Shown: piece by piece, positions 33,301-45,600 of the stretch
Layout: each line of letters begins with the position of its first letter
Numbering within the stretch: the stretch's first letter is position 1
Assembly: GCF_947242115.1 (NCBI RefSeq)
Contig: NC_074725.1
Location: 9,338,011-9,402,010, forward strand
Length of the DNA stretch: 64,000 nt
Direction of reading: 5' to 3'
DNA from: Biomphalaria glabrata
Taxonomy: Eukaryota; Mollusca; Gastropoda; Planorbidae
The notes under the pieces: generated by a model
What the model saw: only the letters and a program-made list of their open reading frames with translations
What the model was told of the DNA's origin: nothing
Database searches by the model: none
Made by a program: the position numbers and the translations under genes

Positions 33301-36300
33301 AAAAATTAAACACTTAACCCAAAAAGTAAGCAGACAGCTGCAGAGTGAATACATAAACAATGTAATATCTAAAGATAACAACAAAAACCTATGGTCATAC
33401 ATTAAGTCTAAGAAAATGGAAACAACAGGCGTAGCGCCATTAAAAGATGAACATAACATAATTCATAATGATAATGAAACTAAAGCAAACATTCTAAACA
33501 AATACTTTGCATCAGCATTCTCAGCCCCAGGAGACAAAGACATATTACTGAATTTGAACCAAGTAGACAACATAGAAGATATAGTAGTACAAGATAATGG
33601 AATTCAAAAACTATTAGCCAACACCAAACCAAATAAAGCTTCTGGACCTGAAAATATTCCAGCTAGATTACTCAAAGAACTAAATAATGAGCTAGCCCCA
33701 GTGTTCAAAATACTCTTTCAGGCTTCACTTAACCAGGGCAGAGTACCAAAGGACTGGAAAGAAGCTAATGTCACCCCCCTATTTAAAAAAGGAGAAAAAT
33801 CTGACCCAGGAAACTACAGACCAGTATCACTTACCAGCATCACATGTAAAACCCTAGAACACATAATATGTAGCAACATCATAAACCACTTAGACAAACA
33901 TAATGTCCTCACATACCAACATGGCTTTAGGAAATATAGATCATGTGAAACACAACTAATAGGACTAATTGATGATTTTTCAAAAGGTTTAGATAATAGT
34001 GAACAAATAGATGCTATCTTACTAGATTTTTCTAAGGCTTTTGACAAAGTTCACCACCATAGTTTGCTTAAAAAATTAAAATATTTCGGCATTAATGGTC
34101 CACTGCATCAGTGGATTAAAGACTTTCTGATAGGGAGAGAACAAACTGTAATAATAAATGGCTCTAAATCAACACCGATAACAGTAAACTCAGGTGTACC
34201 TCAAGGAACAGTCTTGGGTCCACTACTATTTTTAATTTACATAAATGATTTACCAAATTGCATTACTTCAGGAACAAAAGTCAGATTATTTGCAGACGAT
34301 TGCATAATATATAGAACAATAAAAACAATACAAGACACAGATATTTTACAAAGAGAATTAGATGAATTACAGAAATGGGAATCAAATTGGAGCATGTCTT
34401 TCCACCCAGAAAAATGTCAGTTGTTAAGAGTAACAAAAAAACTAAAACAAATTAATTCCACTTATCTTATTCATGGCAAACCAGTAACACAGACTAAAAA
34501 CGCAAAATACCTAGGTGTTATAATAAATGAAAAACTGTCATGGAATCCACATATTGATGAAACTACAAAAAAATCAAACAAAGCATTAGGATTTATTAAA
34601 AGAAATTTCTATAAATCAAATAAGAACATAAAACTAAAATGTTATTTAACCTTGGTTAGGCCAATAATAGAATATGCATCCTCTGTTTGGGACCCCTCAA
34701 CTCAAGAAAACATTAAGAAACTAGAACAGACACAAAATAGAGCAGTGCGATTCATAACAAACGAATATTCACATTTGACTAGAGTAACACCTTTAGTAAA
34801 ATCACTAAATTTAGAAAGCCTTCAGGACAGAAGGCTCAAAAGTAAAGTAGCAATAATACATAAAACACTGAACCATAATCTTCAAATACAAAAACAAAAT
34901 TTAATAAAATACTCTGAAAGACACAAAGATAAAGGCACATTCCTCGTCCCATATGCTAGGACAAATTTGTACAAATACTCCTTCTTCCCTAGTGCTATTA
35001 GAGCATGGAATGGGTTGCCTGAGCTAGCCAGGAAAACCAGTGACTTGGCAGAATTTAAGTCATTGGTTAATATGCATGACTAAATGCATGACGCGTAGGA
35101 CGTAATCATCTTCTTTTTTGAAGTAACGTCTGTATTATATAAGATAACGAGTGATGTTGAAACAATACACAAGACACAAATTATAATGATAAAAGATTAC
35201 CAAATATAATTACATACCTGGAGGTAGTCAAAAATGAAGACTAAACGGACAAACCCTTAAATGAAGGACAGAAAAAAAAACTACTACTACAATTATTAGA
35301 ATGAAACATAATCAAAAGACTCTTAAAATGACTATGTTAAATAACTTTTCTTAGAACAGATAACTTTTTATCGTAATTCAATATCTGCTTAAATAAAGAT
35401 TAGCCAAAGTCTGTAAGTCTCCCGAATGTACTTTGTAAAAAAAAAACCGCCTCTCGTGAGTCTGTTAAGAGTCTATAGCTCTCGTATATCCAATGTGCGT
35501 TGATTAGAGAAAGCCCAGTTTCAATGTTGGCTTTTACTGGTAACCCTGTCCAGTAACTGGTTCATTTTCTAAGATTGTTATGTCCTCGTTTACTAGGTTG
35601 TGGCCCTTGAAGGCGCTCAGCATGGAGTCACTTGTAATGCAGTCTGTCCTGGATTCGTCGATGCTCCAAGTAAGTGGCACACACTAGAATATCACTCTTT
35701 ATTTACAGTTCGCACACAAGGTATGGTCGGAATTGTGCGGACGTGTTTCGTTTCTTTGATTAAAACTAGAATTAGTAAACTAAGCCGGAAGTATCTTTTT
35801 CCTTATATATCTTTTGCATTTTTCAGTACTCATTTTAAATTAAACTGACATTATTAGGCTGTGAATTAGTAAGTGTAATAATCAATAACATTTTGTATAA
35901 ATAAAAGTAACTTTTAATATAGACTTACTTTGCACCAAAAGTGAAATAGATACGTCTAGGAATATTGTGATCTTCACCTGGTAGGCATAGTTAATCTACT
36001 GATGCTAATATTCCACAAACTGTCTCTTTTTCATTGTGTTCACTTGATACATTCAATTTGATTGTATTGTTTCGTGTTCCAGTGTGTCACAGTTTTATAA
36101 CACAAGTAGCAACACAACAAGGTCTTTCATTGGAAGATATCAAGGTAATATATAACATTTGGACTTTATTTCAAGGGCCTGCCTTACAAACTGCGGGGCA
36201 CAATTTAATGGATGCTTGCGGGGCCCCTCTTCTTTTTTTTTTACAATGACAACTATAACTTATAACATTATAACAAAATTTAGTATACAACATGGAAGCA

Positions 36301-37630
36301 ACTCAAACGCAATAGGCGTCAGTGGCTTAATGAACGTGACGTGAATCGTTCGATAGACTAAATATGTTAACCCTTTGAGTCCTACATCCCACATAAAAGC
36401 CTCTGACATGAGCCATGACTGATAGTGATATGCTAAATGTAAATTGCGGGGCCCCTGCCAGGCGCGTGGTCCAATTTTGATCTAAAATAAACTAAACCAA
36501 ACGGAACATCTCTGTCTAACTAAATCTGCCTGTGTGGTTCAGACTGTATGAGCAGGCCAAAGAAGTTAGCGTTGACCAATGCTAAAGCTCAGGGCATAAT
36601 AGGGTTAGAAATGACATTTTTTCCCAATAGTGACACAAAGAGGTTCAGTCTAGAAGAGAGTAGCTCTAGGACCAGACATAAGCATTACAACTTCAGTATT
36701 ACCTTTTCATTCACAATTAAAAATGTATTCAAATACTTAAAAGATGGAAGAGGGTGCGGGAGGTACTTGCAAATTCCACATCAGATCAAACAAACAAGAA
36801 CCTGGGCTGACACGGTTCTCAAAACCGACTCTAACAATTTAATTTTTATAGAAATTTGACACTTAATAAATATCTTTTGGAAAAGAATTACTAGCTGATT
36901 GGCCATACTAGGAAAAAAGAGTCTTGTTTGACCGTTATAATACGGCAAAAGGTTTTCCCGCATGTATTTGTCTAAGACTCTCTATGAGTTTCGGATGCCC
37001 CATACCGTTTGCTCTATCATTAGAAAATAGATATATTTAAAAAATGTTACTTGTTATTAGTAGAAGGCCAGTTACTGGCTTGTTGCAATGTCTTAAATCA
37101 TAGTCATAGTTCTATGAAGTGTGAAGAGATACGAAAGTAAATTATTAATTTCTTATTACTCATAACTTTAAGTTCAAATAATATAATAAACTAAATATGC
37201 ATACTTTATTTCTTTCAAGAAATAATTTAACCAGTATGAGGTTCGAACACGCGACATTCGCGTCATGCTCTAACAACTGAACTAACCAGCCACATTACAA
37301 TGTTTTAAATGAAAGCCTCCACCTACCACTCCAGGGGAACGTATTAGCTAATAGATCCACTAGGAATTGAACAATACATCTAGATTAGGTATGCAATCGA
37401 CGGACCTCACAACATAAGGGTAATAGGCACACATCTACATTTGGTTATCTAACTTTACTCTCTACTTTTTTTTTCTCTTCCAGAATGACTTCCTCAAAGA
37501 CGGCACTCCGATTGGTCGTTTGATCCCCATCAGCGAGGTAGCTGGTCTAGTGACGTTCCTGTGTTCTGATGTAGCCTCAAGTATAACTGGATCTCCCATC
37601 GCTATAGATGGAGGCTACGCTGCTCGATAA
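28064..37630 (+). CDS. SDR1: 3-hydroxybutyrate-dehydrogenase-like oxidoreductase, 7 exons, 266 aa
   Basis: Exons: 28064-28224, 28669-28799, 30097-30219, 31972-32075, 35597-35669, 36083-36144, 37484-37630; all GT-AG, 801 nt in total. A classical short-chain dehydrogenase that should move hydride between NAD(P)(H) and an alcohol/ketone pair. Cofactor motif TGSTSGIG (13-20), NNAG (95-98), catalytic N120, S148, Y161 and K165 are all present. The sequence follows bacterial-type 3-hydroxybutyrate dehydrogenase end to end (GWGRIIN, GVTCNAVCPG, ITGSPIAIDGG). However, the positions known in that enzyme to hold the substrate carboxylate are P100, M150, K158, F202 and Y in place of Gln, His, Lys, Gln and Trp, so the substrate probably differs. 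No signal peptide is seen, so it is probably cytosolic. SDR2 is its tandem duplicate. Introns carry LINEs and a minisatellite. Confidence 0.93.
28916..29150 (+). mobile_element. Internally shortened LINE copy (SDR1 intron 2)
   Basis: Two blocks of the 32448-35145 LINE are joined: one matching about 34349-34460 (TCAAATTGGAGCATGTCTTT) and one matching about 35020-35145 (GCCCGGAAAACCAATGACTT through TATATAAGATAAGATAAGA). About 560 bases between them are absent. Confidence 0.85.
30268..30299. repeat. (TC)n microsatellite
   Basis: A pure CT run in SDR1 intron 3, shortly after the exon 3 donor. Confidence 0.9.
30430..31315 (+). mobile_element. LINE fragment, reverse-transcriptase palm to C-terminus (SDR1 intron 3)
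   Basis: Translation gives GVRKECILSPFLFLLAIDY, then FAHDVALL where active enzymes have FADD, then KLEELDKFTYLGSIITNDGD and ACETWKS, all typical of a non-LTR RT with its thumb. The frame is broken by a stop at 30719-30721 and a shift near 31080-31100, after which RKRFAGHVLRQNELR continues in another frame. It is a different lineage from the 32448 element; the clade is not assigned. Dead copy. Confidence 0.85.
31322..31917. repeat. Minisatellite, 20-bp unit, about 30 copies (SDR1 intron 3)
   Basis: The unit is GTAGAAACGTGGATGGGTGG with frequent G/T and T/A variants at two sites (GTTGATGGG, GGGAGGG). It starts just after the LINE fragment and ends about 55 bases before exon 4. Confidence 0.95.
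32448..35145 (+). mobile_element. Nearly complete non-LTR retrotransposon (CR1/jockey-like superfamily), 5'-truncated
   Basis: One uninterrupted frame runs from the 5' junction to 35083 (807 codons from the ATG at 32660). It holds the end of an apurinic-type endonuclease (MGDFNLPDINW, SDHEII), then reverse transcriptase: GNYRPVSLTS, LDFSKAFDKVHH, GVPQGTVLGP and the catalytic FADD at residues 544-547, and a C-terminus with FFPSAIRAWNGLPELA. The 3' UTR is only about 60 bases, ending ATTATATAAGAT without poly-A. The 7-bp duplication AACGAGT (32441-32447 and 35146-35152) brackets it. The first part of the endonuclease and any ORF1 are missing, so it cannot move by itself. The intact RT frame implies recent insertion into SDR1 intron 4. 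Confidence 0.92.
36145..37483. other. SDR1 intron 6: possible hAT-like ends, tRNA-like remnant
   Basis: Around 36171-36480 the motifs CAAGGGCCTGCCTTACAAAC and GCGGGGCCCCT recur and resemble ends of hAT-type elements, but no clean termini were found. A tRNA-like SINE head lies at 37235-37300. The rest is unassigned. Confidence 0.35.
37235..37300 (-). mobile_element. tRNA-like SINE head or tRNA relic
   Basis: On the minus strand GGTTAGTTCAGTTGTTAGAGC resembles an A-box (shown here as TAGTTCAGTTGTTAGAGC) and GTGTTCGAACCTC a B-box. The acceptor and T-stems do not pair, so it is not a working tRNA gene. Confidence 0.4.
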
Positions 37631-37709
37631 AAGCGATACATATTTGATAACAGTTTGTTAGATTTTTTCTTTAATACATTCAACGAAACAGTAAAATATA
37701 TTTATATTT

Positions 37710-37715
37710 AATAAA
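37710..37715 (+). terminator. Polyadenylation signal of SDR1
   Basis: AATAAA about 80 bases after the stop codon, in AT-rich sequence. Confidence 0.6.
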
Positions 37716-38177
37716 TATAAAATTATTCTCATGGTGTCATGGAAACATAATTGTGTTCTTTTTATTTCATTAAAACAGTAACTATGGGATTTAATTCGTC
37801 CAGGCCCATGAGTCCGTGACTGGAGTCCCCCAGGGGCGATCATAAAGATAATCATTCATTACTTGTAAGAAGACGTTTTAGTTGTGTGAGGATTTGTACT
37901 TTTTCATGTAAGAATTCGTTTGATTGTAATACCACTGTTACTTGTAAAAGGTGGTACACACACTGGAGTATCTATTTGTTGACAGAAGGACTCGGTTTAT
38001 TTGTCACACTCAGTCTCCTGGTTAAAAGTTGGTGGGAGGGGACACCATCAAATCATTGATCCCAGACAAACGGGCAGTTGGCTACCCCACTGATAATTTG
38101 AACGTTTTAAGCTGCTGTCTGTTACCTTAAAGAAAGTGGGGAGGGGGGATTATTGAAATAAAATAGTGAGAGTCAAA

Positions 38178-38363
38178 TGGACCTCATTCACCAATTGTAA
38201 ACAAACAACATTTAGTCTCGTGATAATATTAATAAAACAACGAAATAAAAACTGTCACGTGATAGCCATTGTGTATTAAAAATTAGATCTTAATTTGTAT
38301 AGAAAAGATTACAGAATCACGTGGCTAAATGTTGTTTTGTTTACGATTGGTGAATGAGGTCCA
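38178..38363. mobile_element. MITE with TGGACC inverted termini, copy 2
   Basis: The left end TGGACCTCATTCACCAATTG and the reverse complement of the right end TGGACCTCATTCACCAATCG match for about 30 bases. Same family as 2801-2964 and better preserved. Confidence 0.8.
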
Positions 38364-38657
38364 TTATCACGCTGATTTAATTGTTAATAGGTTCCAGTAA
38401 ATCAAGGGGAACGAAGGCGTATTTAAGTGTTACATTCAAAACAAATGACTAGCTTATAAAATGTTGAAGTACATTCTTGTGTAAATAAACAATATTTAAA
38501 ACAGATTGTTGAATCACCAATGTACTCTGTTCCCTTTTTCTTCTGAGTGTATTTGTTTATGTTTGTTTCTACTGCGTGTGTTTGTGTGTGCATGCCTGTT
38601 ATTAATTAACAAACAAACAAAAAACTCCAAGGGGAGATAAAGCACAACACTCTGTAC

Positions 38658-40909
38658 CAGGGGTCGGCAATCTGCGGCTTGCGAGCCACATGCGGCTCTT
38701 GGGATGTTAAGCTGCTGCTCCTTAGTTCCATATGCAAATATTATTTATTTACTCGAAAAATAAAAACATTTAAAAATCGTTTTGATTTGATTAACAAGGA
38801 TTAGGTATCGATTCTATCCCTCAGCCACTTGTACTCGCTTTTCAGCGCACTCATACTCCATGTCTTAAAATGGTGGAAGATATTCAACTTTCTTCTGCCA
38901 AATCACTTGATATAGATAAGTCATGCGACATAAAAGACACTGCACTTGTTGAATTTGTTGTTAGATATATGTCTTTCCAAGGTCCAAAAGAAGAACGTTT
39001 AGGATTGCTACCGATCTCGTGACAAACTAGAGAAGATACACCAATATGTTGTGGAAAAATCGTTTCAATAGCAACTGATGGAGCCTGAGATGAACTCCAT
39101 TTGGTGACAAGGCAGGGAGACCTAGGTCTCCCGTCGTGCCCTGGTAAGGAACTCTGCTGTTTGGCGTAGTGCCTCGTAGCTTCCATACAAACTTAGTGAA
39201 CCACTAGATACGTCCTCCCGCAGCTCGCGGAGCTGCGGACACTCTTGCAAGACGTGCGCCACCGTCTCTTCTGATTCCCCGCAGTGTCGGCAACGGGCAT
39301 CAAAATTTGGCCGGAACCGGGCGAAGTACGCACCTATGGGGCAGTGTCCCGTACGCCACTGCGCTATTGTTGTTTGTTCCGACCTTTTTAGCCTCCACCA
39401 CGGGTCCAGAATGACAGGAAAAGATAAATAGCAACAACGATTCTTTGGCGCAAAATAAACCATAAAATTCTTACGTTTCACCGGATAATACACCAAGAAG
39501 CGCTTTGTGCCCAAAACATTTCAGCCGAAATTGTTGAGGTCACGAATTAGGTAATCAAGATTTTTAACAGCATCTTGTCAAAAGCACTCTACCATCGTCA
39601 GTTTAAAGAATTCTTAAACGTAATGAAGACTCGGTATCGCGACCTTCTTCTTTCCAATAAAGTGCGATGCTTTCTAAAGGTATGGTGTTGAAACGTTTTG
39701 CTTTGTGCTTGAATAGATTAAATACATCCCTAAATGATAACGGCATAAATCCCCCTGAATTAGAGAAAGACAAATGGTTGCAAACATTTTACTTTATGGT
39801 GGATATAACAATGAAATTAAATGAGCTGAATCTTAAACTGCAAGGAGAGGAAAACCCAGTCTATGTTTTGAAGAAGAATTGGTTTGTTTTGAAGATAAAT
39901 TAATTCTTTTTTTGCAGAAGATATTCAGAGCGGTCAATTGCTTCATTTTCAATTTATACAGCAATATTGCGATAAAACCAGTGCAACTGTGGGCTTGAGC
40001 TACTTCAGCACAGTTATAAAGAAAAATTAAAGATAAATTTATTGACAGATTTGAGCAATTCAAAACATACAAAACGATTGTAGCATGTATAAAAAAAAAT
40101 CCTCTCAACACAAATAGTTACGAAATCCACATTGATCCATTTGGAATTGGTACTGGATCTCTAGACATGCAATTGATCGATTAAAAAATTAAAGCTTTGT
40201 GGAGTGAACAATTTACAGAGTTGACAATCAGGTTGGAAGAGTTGAAGGTCTAGAAATGTATGTAACGCAACAAAAGTGGACAGCTTAAAAAGAAATGCCG
40301 CGAGATGAGGCTCATATATTTGACGCATGGATTAGTCTTCCAGATTGCTACAGTCAGGTGAAAAAGTTGGCATTTTGGAAGGCTATCTTCGGATCGGCAT
40401 ATTCGTGCGAGCAAATGTTCTCTTGCATGATTTTAATTAAAAGCAAAGTTAGAATAAAAAAAAAATTAAGGTTCTTGTTTGAAATTAAAAACAACAAGTT
40501 ATGAGCCAAATTTATAGAAACTTTCTAAAAACATGCAAAGCCAAAGCTCCCGTTGAATTCCTTTGTTCAATTGTTTGTTATTGAAGTACAAGTTAGTGTG
40601 TTATGTACATGTTTAATTGTTTACATTGTATACTTATATAACAAATAATTATCCTATACTGTGTAACATTTGTATAGGCGTGGATAAACACATACATATG
40701 TAGTGAAAAACATTATTTAAATAAGGATAGAAAGATATTTGTTCTTATGAATAAATAGTTGCTGTTTTTTTTTATTAAAAAAAAAAACGTTATTTATGCA
40801 AGTACTATTTATTGTTGGCAAGAAAAAAATCTTGTGGCTCTCTAAAAACGTTGAAATTATGTAAATTGTCATTTTTGGCTCTTCCGACTCAAAAGGTTGC
40901 CGACCACTG
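38658..40909 (+). mobile_element. hAT transposon with decayed transposase
   Basis: The ends are CAGGGGTCGGCAA and TTGCCGACCACTG. The flanking octamers CTCTGTAC and CACTATAG agree at 5 of 8 bases, a plausible aged 8-bp duplication. Transposase pieces on the plus strand include [29 protein letters not shown] and [15 protein letters not shown] (39667-39900), and a C-terminal stretch with KLAFWKAIFGSAYSCEQMFS (40295-40430), resembling the GTF2IRD2-type hAT lineage. Several frame breaks and stops separate them, and a LINE fragment interrupts the upstream part. It is not active. It lies between SDR1 and SDR2. Confidence 0.85.
39105..39410 (-). mobile_element. LINE C-terminal fragment inserted in the hAT element
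   Basis: On the minus strand it encodes LKRSEQTTIAQWRTGHCPIG and then CRHCGESEETVAHVLQECPQ, the zinc-knuckle-like tail found after RNase H in I/R1/jockey-type LINE proteins. Host hAT codons for ATDGA end just before it and RMTGKDK follows it, so it splits the hAT motif. Confidence 0.75.
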
Positions 40910-41179
40910 CACTATAGTATACAAGAATTATCTAACTTGATTCATCACCTCAATAACATCACTACTAAACACTCTCTGGTTGCATGCTAAACATCCTCTC
41001 CTGGGATATAAATCTTTTTTTTTATCTCATGATAACAATAACTAGTATTCTTACTTTCGTTATTTTGTTTACAAAAAAAAATAATTTCGTCTGTGATTGA
41101 AATCATTGCCAATAATATTTGACTAGACTCTAATTACTTACTTTTTAATTGATTTAATTTTTGTTAGGTACATTAAATA

Positions 41180-41505
41180 TTTTTTAACGTTTGAACTTAA
41201 TCCGAGAATGGGTGTGGGTGAAATGACGTGTACAATTATTTAAGGAGACAAACCCCGACACAGTTAACCATATCTATGAATGCTGAAGGAGTAATTTCCC
41301 TTGTTGGATTGAAAAAAAAATAATAACCAGTAATTAATTGACTAATTGGCCGTTTTTTTTAATTGATTCATGTATTGTCTACACCATTTAACACAAAGTT
41401 TCAACTTGATCCGAGAATCAGTGCGTATAACGTAAGGATAACGTGTGCAAACTTTTTACCAGACAGACAGAATGACAGACAGAGTGAGTTGATTAAAGAT
41501 TTGTA
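41180..41505 (+). repeat. CAGA-core interspersed repeat, copy 5
   Basis: It has two rounds of AACTT(A/G)ATCCGAGAAT, a GACAGACAGAATGACAGACA core and a GAGTTGATTAAAGATTTG end. The inner block is duplicated as in copies 1 and 3. Confidence 0.7.
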
Positions 41506-42609
41506 AAAAAGAAACATTTTCCCCGCCCCTACCAACCCCAATGGCAGAATCCTGGTTTAGAGAATGTATAGTTCTACTAGAATGTATACTATTCTACTGA
41601 TAGGCCTTTAAATCTAGATTTAGAAGACGGTGTGCTACATGTTTCTGAACATTAATTGATTGAATGAATAATGCCAACAAGCGGGAATTTCCGAAGCCGT
41701 TCAAGATAAACATTTTCTCGTTCTCTAGCCAAATGTAAATTTATTTCTTTTTTTTACTTTGAAAAATTATCAACTTCAAACTAGTGTTTTCCCAGTGTGG
41801 CCAACGAGCTACTGACTCTTTTTTATTTTCAGCGAGATACACCAACTGTTAAATTTCTAAGAAAATCCGAAAATCATTAGATTCTCTAATGATTAGACAC
41901 GTGTCCAGATTCCATGTTCCACGAAGATACGAGCTGAAAAGAGGTATTGTAAACAAAAATACGATAGTTGCGTTCAATTTAAAACAAACATTATTCCACA
42001 AAAAGATTTTGCATTAGAAAAACTATTTTATTTTTGTATTCGTTTGCATGCCGAATTAATCTGACAAAAGTGCAACGTGTAAAAACTCGTAAAGTACACA
42101 GGTGTAAACATAATTAATTGAGATCGTGTGTACTCTAGTAGCAGAAATAAATGACATGGAGTTCCAGTGAAAGTCTTGGGCTCGAGAGGTTGAAAACTAG
42201 TGAAAACCTCACTTTCAAAAGCCCTTCTGAACAAACAAAAAATCCTGCGGCTTTGCGTAATGCACGCTAGGCGGCTGGAAACAAACGCTAAGGGTGGCGC
42301 CTCTCTCTCTCTCTATCAAGAATGTGCTACCAACACACACACACCCTCACAAACACACACAATGTTTTAATATGTTTTTGTTATTATAAATATTTTCACG
42401 TCTGCAAGGTTCACCTGTATTACATGTCTACCAGCAACGACATTTTGTCCTACTTCTTGGGTTTCCTGTTTACGCTCCAGTAGCCAATGTCAAAGAGGTC
42501 AAGGTCTAGATTTCAACTAGAAAAGGAAGCTTCAGTTGCCATTCAGTTCCATAATTCCTTGCATATTTAGGAAGGAAGTAGATCTAGAGCATACTGTTTT
42601 TTATTCATC

Positions 42610-45600
42610 ATGTCCGATAGTCTGTCTGGCAAAGTCGCCTTAGTGACAGGCTCTACAACTGGGATTGGCCGTGGCGTAGCGCACTGCCTGGCCAGCAAAG
42701 GCTGCTCTGTGATTCTTACAGGACTTATTGATGAAACGTTGGTGCCCAAATTACTGGAAGAGTTTACAGGGTAAGAGGAGACAAAATGTTAACTAAGTTA
42801 AAGCTAAAAAAAAAATCTGGAGAATTTCATTTATTTAAAAAACACTTTAGGTCAAAAGGTTACTCCTGCAGTTTAACCCATGAATATTGTATTGTGTTAT
42901 AGAAGGGTGAGCCCGAGAGGGGGGGGTGTAGGCCTAAATGATTGGAATTCTGTCTGACACACTTTCAATACGACACATACACACATACGTACACGTGACA
43001 AGCTTGGTGATAACTCTTTATTTCACAGACACATACATTTTATGCACATTAAATGATGATGGTGATGGTTACGTCACGAAGTATAACTAAATAAGGTGAA
43101 GCTAGATTTAGGTAGAGAATGTTAAACGTCTCGGTCGATTTAATAACCCTCATTTTATTTCGTATAGAGCTCAGACTTTTGAAAAGTTCTTTTTTTTTTC
43201 TTCGGCCTAGTAGCGTGTTTTTTTTTTTGTTTTTTTTTTTTAGTGTTACCAGAAATGTCTTAAGTTAAAGAGAACTGTTTCATAGTCTCTAAATGTAAGT
43301 GAATTATTTCTATGAGATTCGTATTTCATTTTAAATTGTAATGAATGTGTCTCAAAACAGTGTTCTAATGGTTACTTCTGCTAAAATAACTGTACATCAT
43401 AGTAACTAAAATAAGAATATTTAACTCTAATGTCAAGGCGGTCCTACTGTATGGTTCAGAAACATGGAGAACAACTAAAGCGACAACAAAAAAAAAGTAC
43501 AGACCTTCATCAACAGATGTCTGAGAAATGTCTTTAAAATACACTGGTACGACAAAGTAGAAAACACCAAACTGTGGGAGATGAGTGGGCAGAAAAATAT
43601 AGAGGTGCAGATCTTAGAGAGGAAGTGGAGATGGATTGGTCACACCCTTAGAAAAAATAACAACAGAGCTAGGCAGATCTTAGAGTGGAACCCCCAGGGA
43701 ACAAGACGCAGAGGAAGACCAAAAAGAACATGGCGACGCAGTATACTAGTTGAAGCCGAGAGGACCGGAAAGAGCTGGGATGCCATTAAAAAACTAGCAA
43801 GAGACCGTGGAGAGTGGCGTGTTTTTACTAATGCCCTACGTTCCATGAGGAACGCAAATGAAAGATGATGATGATGATGATAGTAACATGTATAATAAAT
43901 GAATTTTATTTAAGGCTCTAATTTTCGTCAATTTCAATATAAAAGCTGATATTTCTGTAACACATACACGCACAAGCTTATTTTCTTATTCCATCAAAGT
44001 TGTTTGTTTCACGTCTATATTTTCTATTGTATACCAAACAGTTTCATGTCTATATTTTCTATTGTATACCAAACAGTTTCATGTCTATATTTTCTATTGT
44101 ATACCAAACAGTTTCATGTCTATATTTTCTATTCTATACCAAACAGTTTCATGTCTATATTTTCTATTGTATACCAAACAGTTTCATGTCTATATTTTCT
44201 ATTCTATACCAAACAGTTTCATGTCTATATTTTCTATTCTATACCAAACAGTTTCATGTCTATATTTTCTATTCTATACCAAACAGTTTCATGCCTATAT
44301 TTTCTATTGTATACCAAACAGTTTCATGTCTATATTTTCTATTGTATACCAAACAGTTTCATGTCTATATTTTCTATTGTATACCAAACAGTTTCATGTC
44401 TATATTTTCTATTGTATACCAAACAGTTTCATGTCTATATTTTCTATTGTATACCAAACAGTTTCATGTCTATATTTTCTATTCTATACCAAACAGTTTC
44501 ATGCCTATATTTTCTATTGTATACCAAACAGTTTCATGCCTATATTTTCTATTGTATACCAAACAGTTTCATGTCTATATTTTCTATTCTATACCAAACA
44601 GTTTCATGTCTATATTTTCTATTGTATACCAAACAGTTTCATGCCTATATTTTCTATTGTATACCAAACAGTTTCATGTCTATATTTTCTATTGTATACC
44701 AAACAGTTTCATGTCTATATTTTCTATTCTATACCAAACAGTTTCATGTCTATATTTTCTATTGTATACCAAACAGTTTCATGCCTATATTTTCTATTGT
44801 ATACCAAACAGTTTCATGTCTATATTTTCTATTCTATACCAAACAGTTTCATGTCTATATTTTCTATTCTATACCAAACAGTTTCATGTCTATATTTTCT
44901 ATTCTATACCAAACAGTTTCATGCCTATATTTTCTATTCTATATCAAACAGTTCTTACAAAGGAAAATTTCAGTTTTTACCAAGTGATTTTTTGGAAGCT
45001 GAGAAAGTGGAAAGTTTTTGCCAAGATGTGTTAGCGTTGTATCCTGATGGCGTTGACATTTTGGTGAACAATGCAGGTATCTGAACCAGACTGACATCAG
45101 GACAAACTGAAACTGTAAATAAGTGTTAAGAGAGATGCATGTAAAAACATATTAACAATTTGATTTCTGCATCTTGACTTTAAAATTTAGTAAACACTTA
45201 AATTAAAGTGATAAGAGTTAATACTTAAATATAAAACATTTATAGTAAAGCAAGGGTGGCCAACCTAAGGCCATGCGCCAAAAGTGGCGCATTGCACAAT
45301 TTACAAGTGGCGCATTTCACCCTGAGAAAAAAAAATTCTATTTGCAAAAAAAATAACCAATGTTTAAATTTAAAGTTTCACAGAAATTTTATTTACTAGC
45401 TAATACAACGCCAAATTGACCGAAATGTTTATAAAACTAATCAGATTAAAAAAAACACGTTGGTTTATGTAATTGTTAGCATTATATCCTATCTTGTAAA
45501 TATGTATGCGTTTTCTTTTTGTTAAACATGGACAATTTTTATGTTACCTATTTAAGCTTTCTAATTTTCACAAAAATGATTATTTCAACATTTTTAAAGA

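Noticed and set aside
36159-36344. Small ORF after SDR1 exon 6
   Set aside because: It lies in intron 6 within a region resembling hAT ends; splicing to exon 7 explains the gene fully.
44000-45084. Three overlapping frames of about 330 codons with YIFYCIPNSF repeats
   Set aside because: All three forward frames of the 35-bp unit lack stops, so openness carries no coding evidence. Only the part from 44952 is real (SDR2 exon 2).
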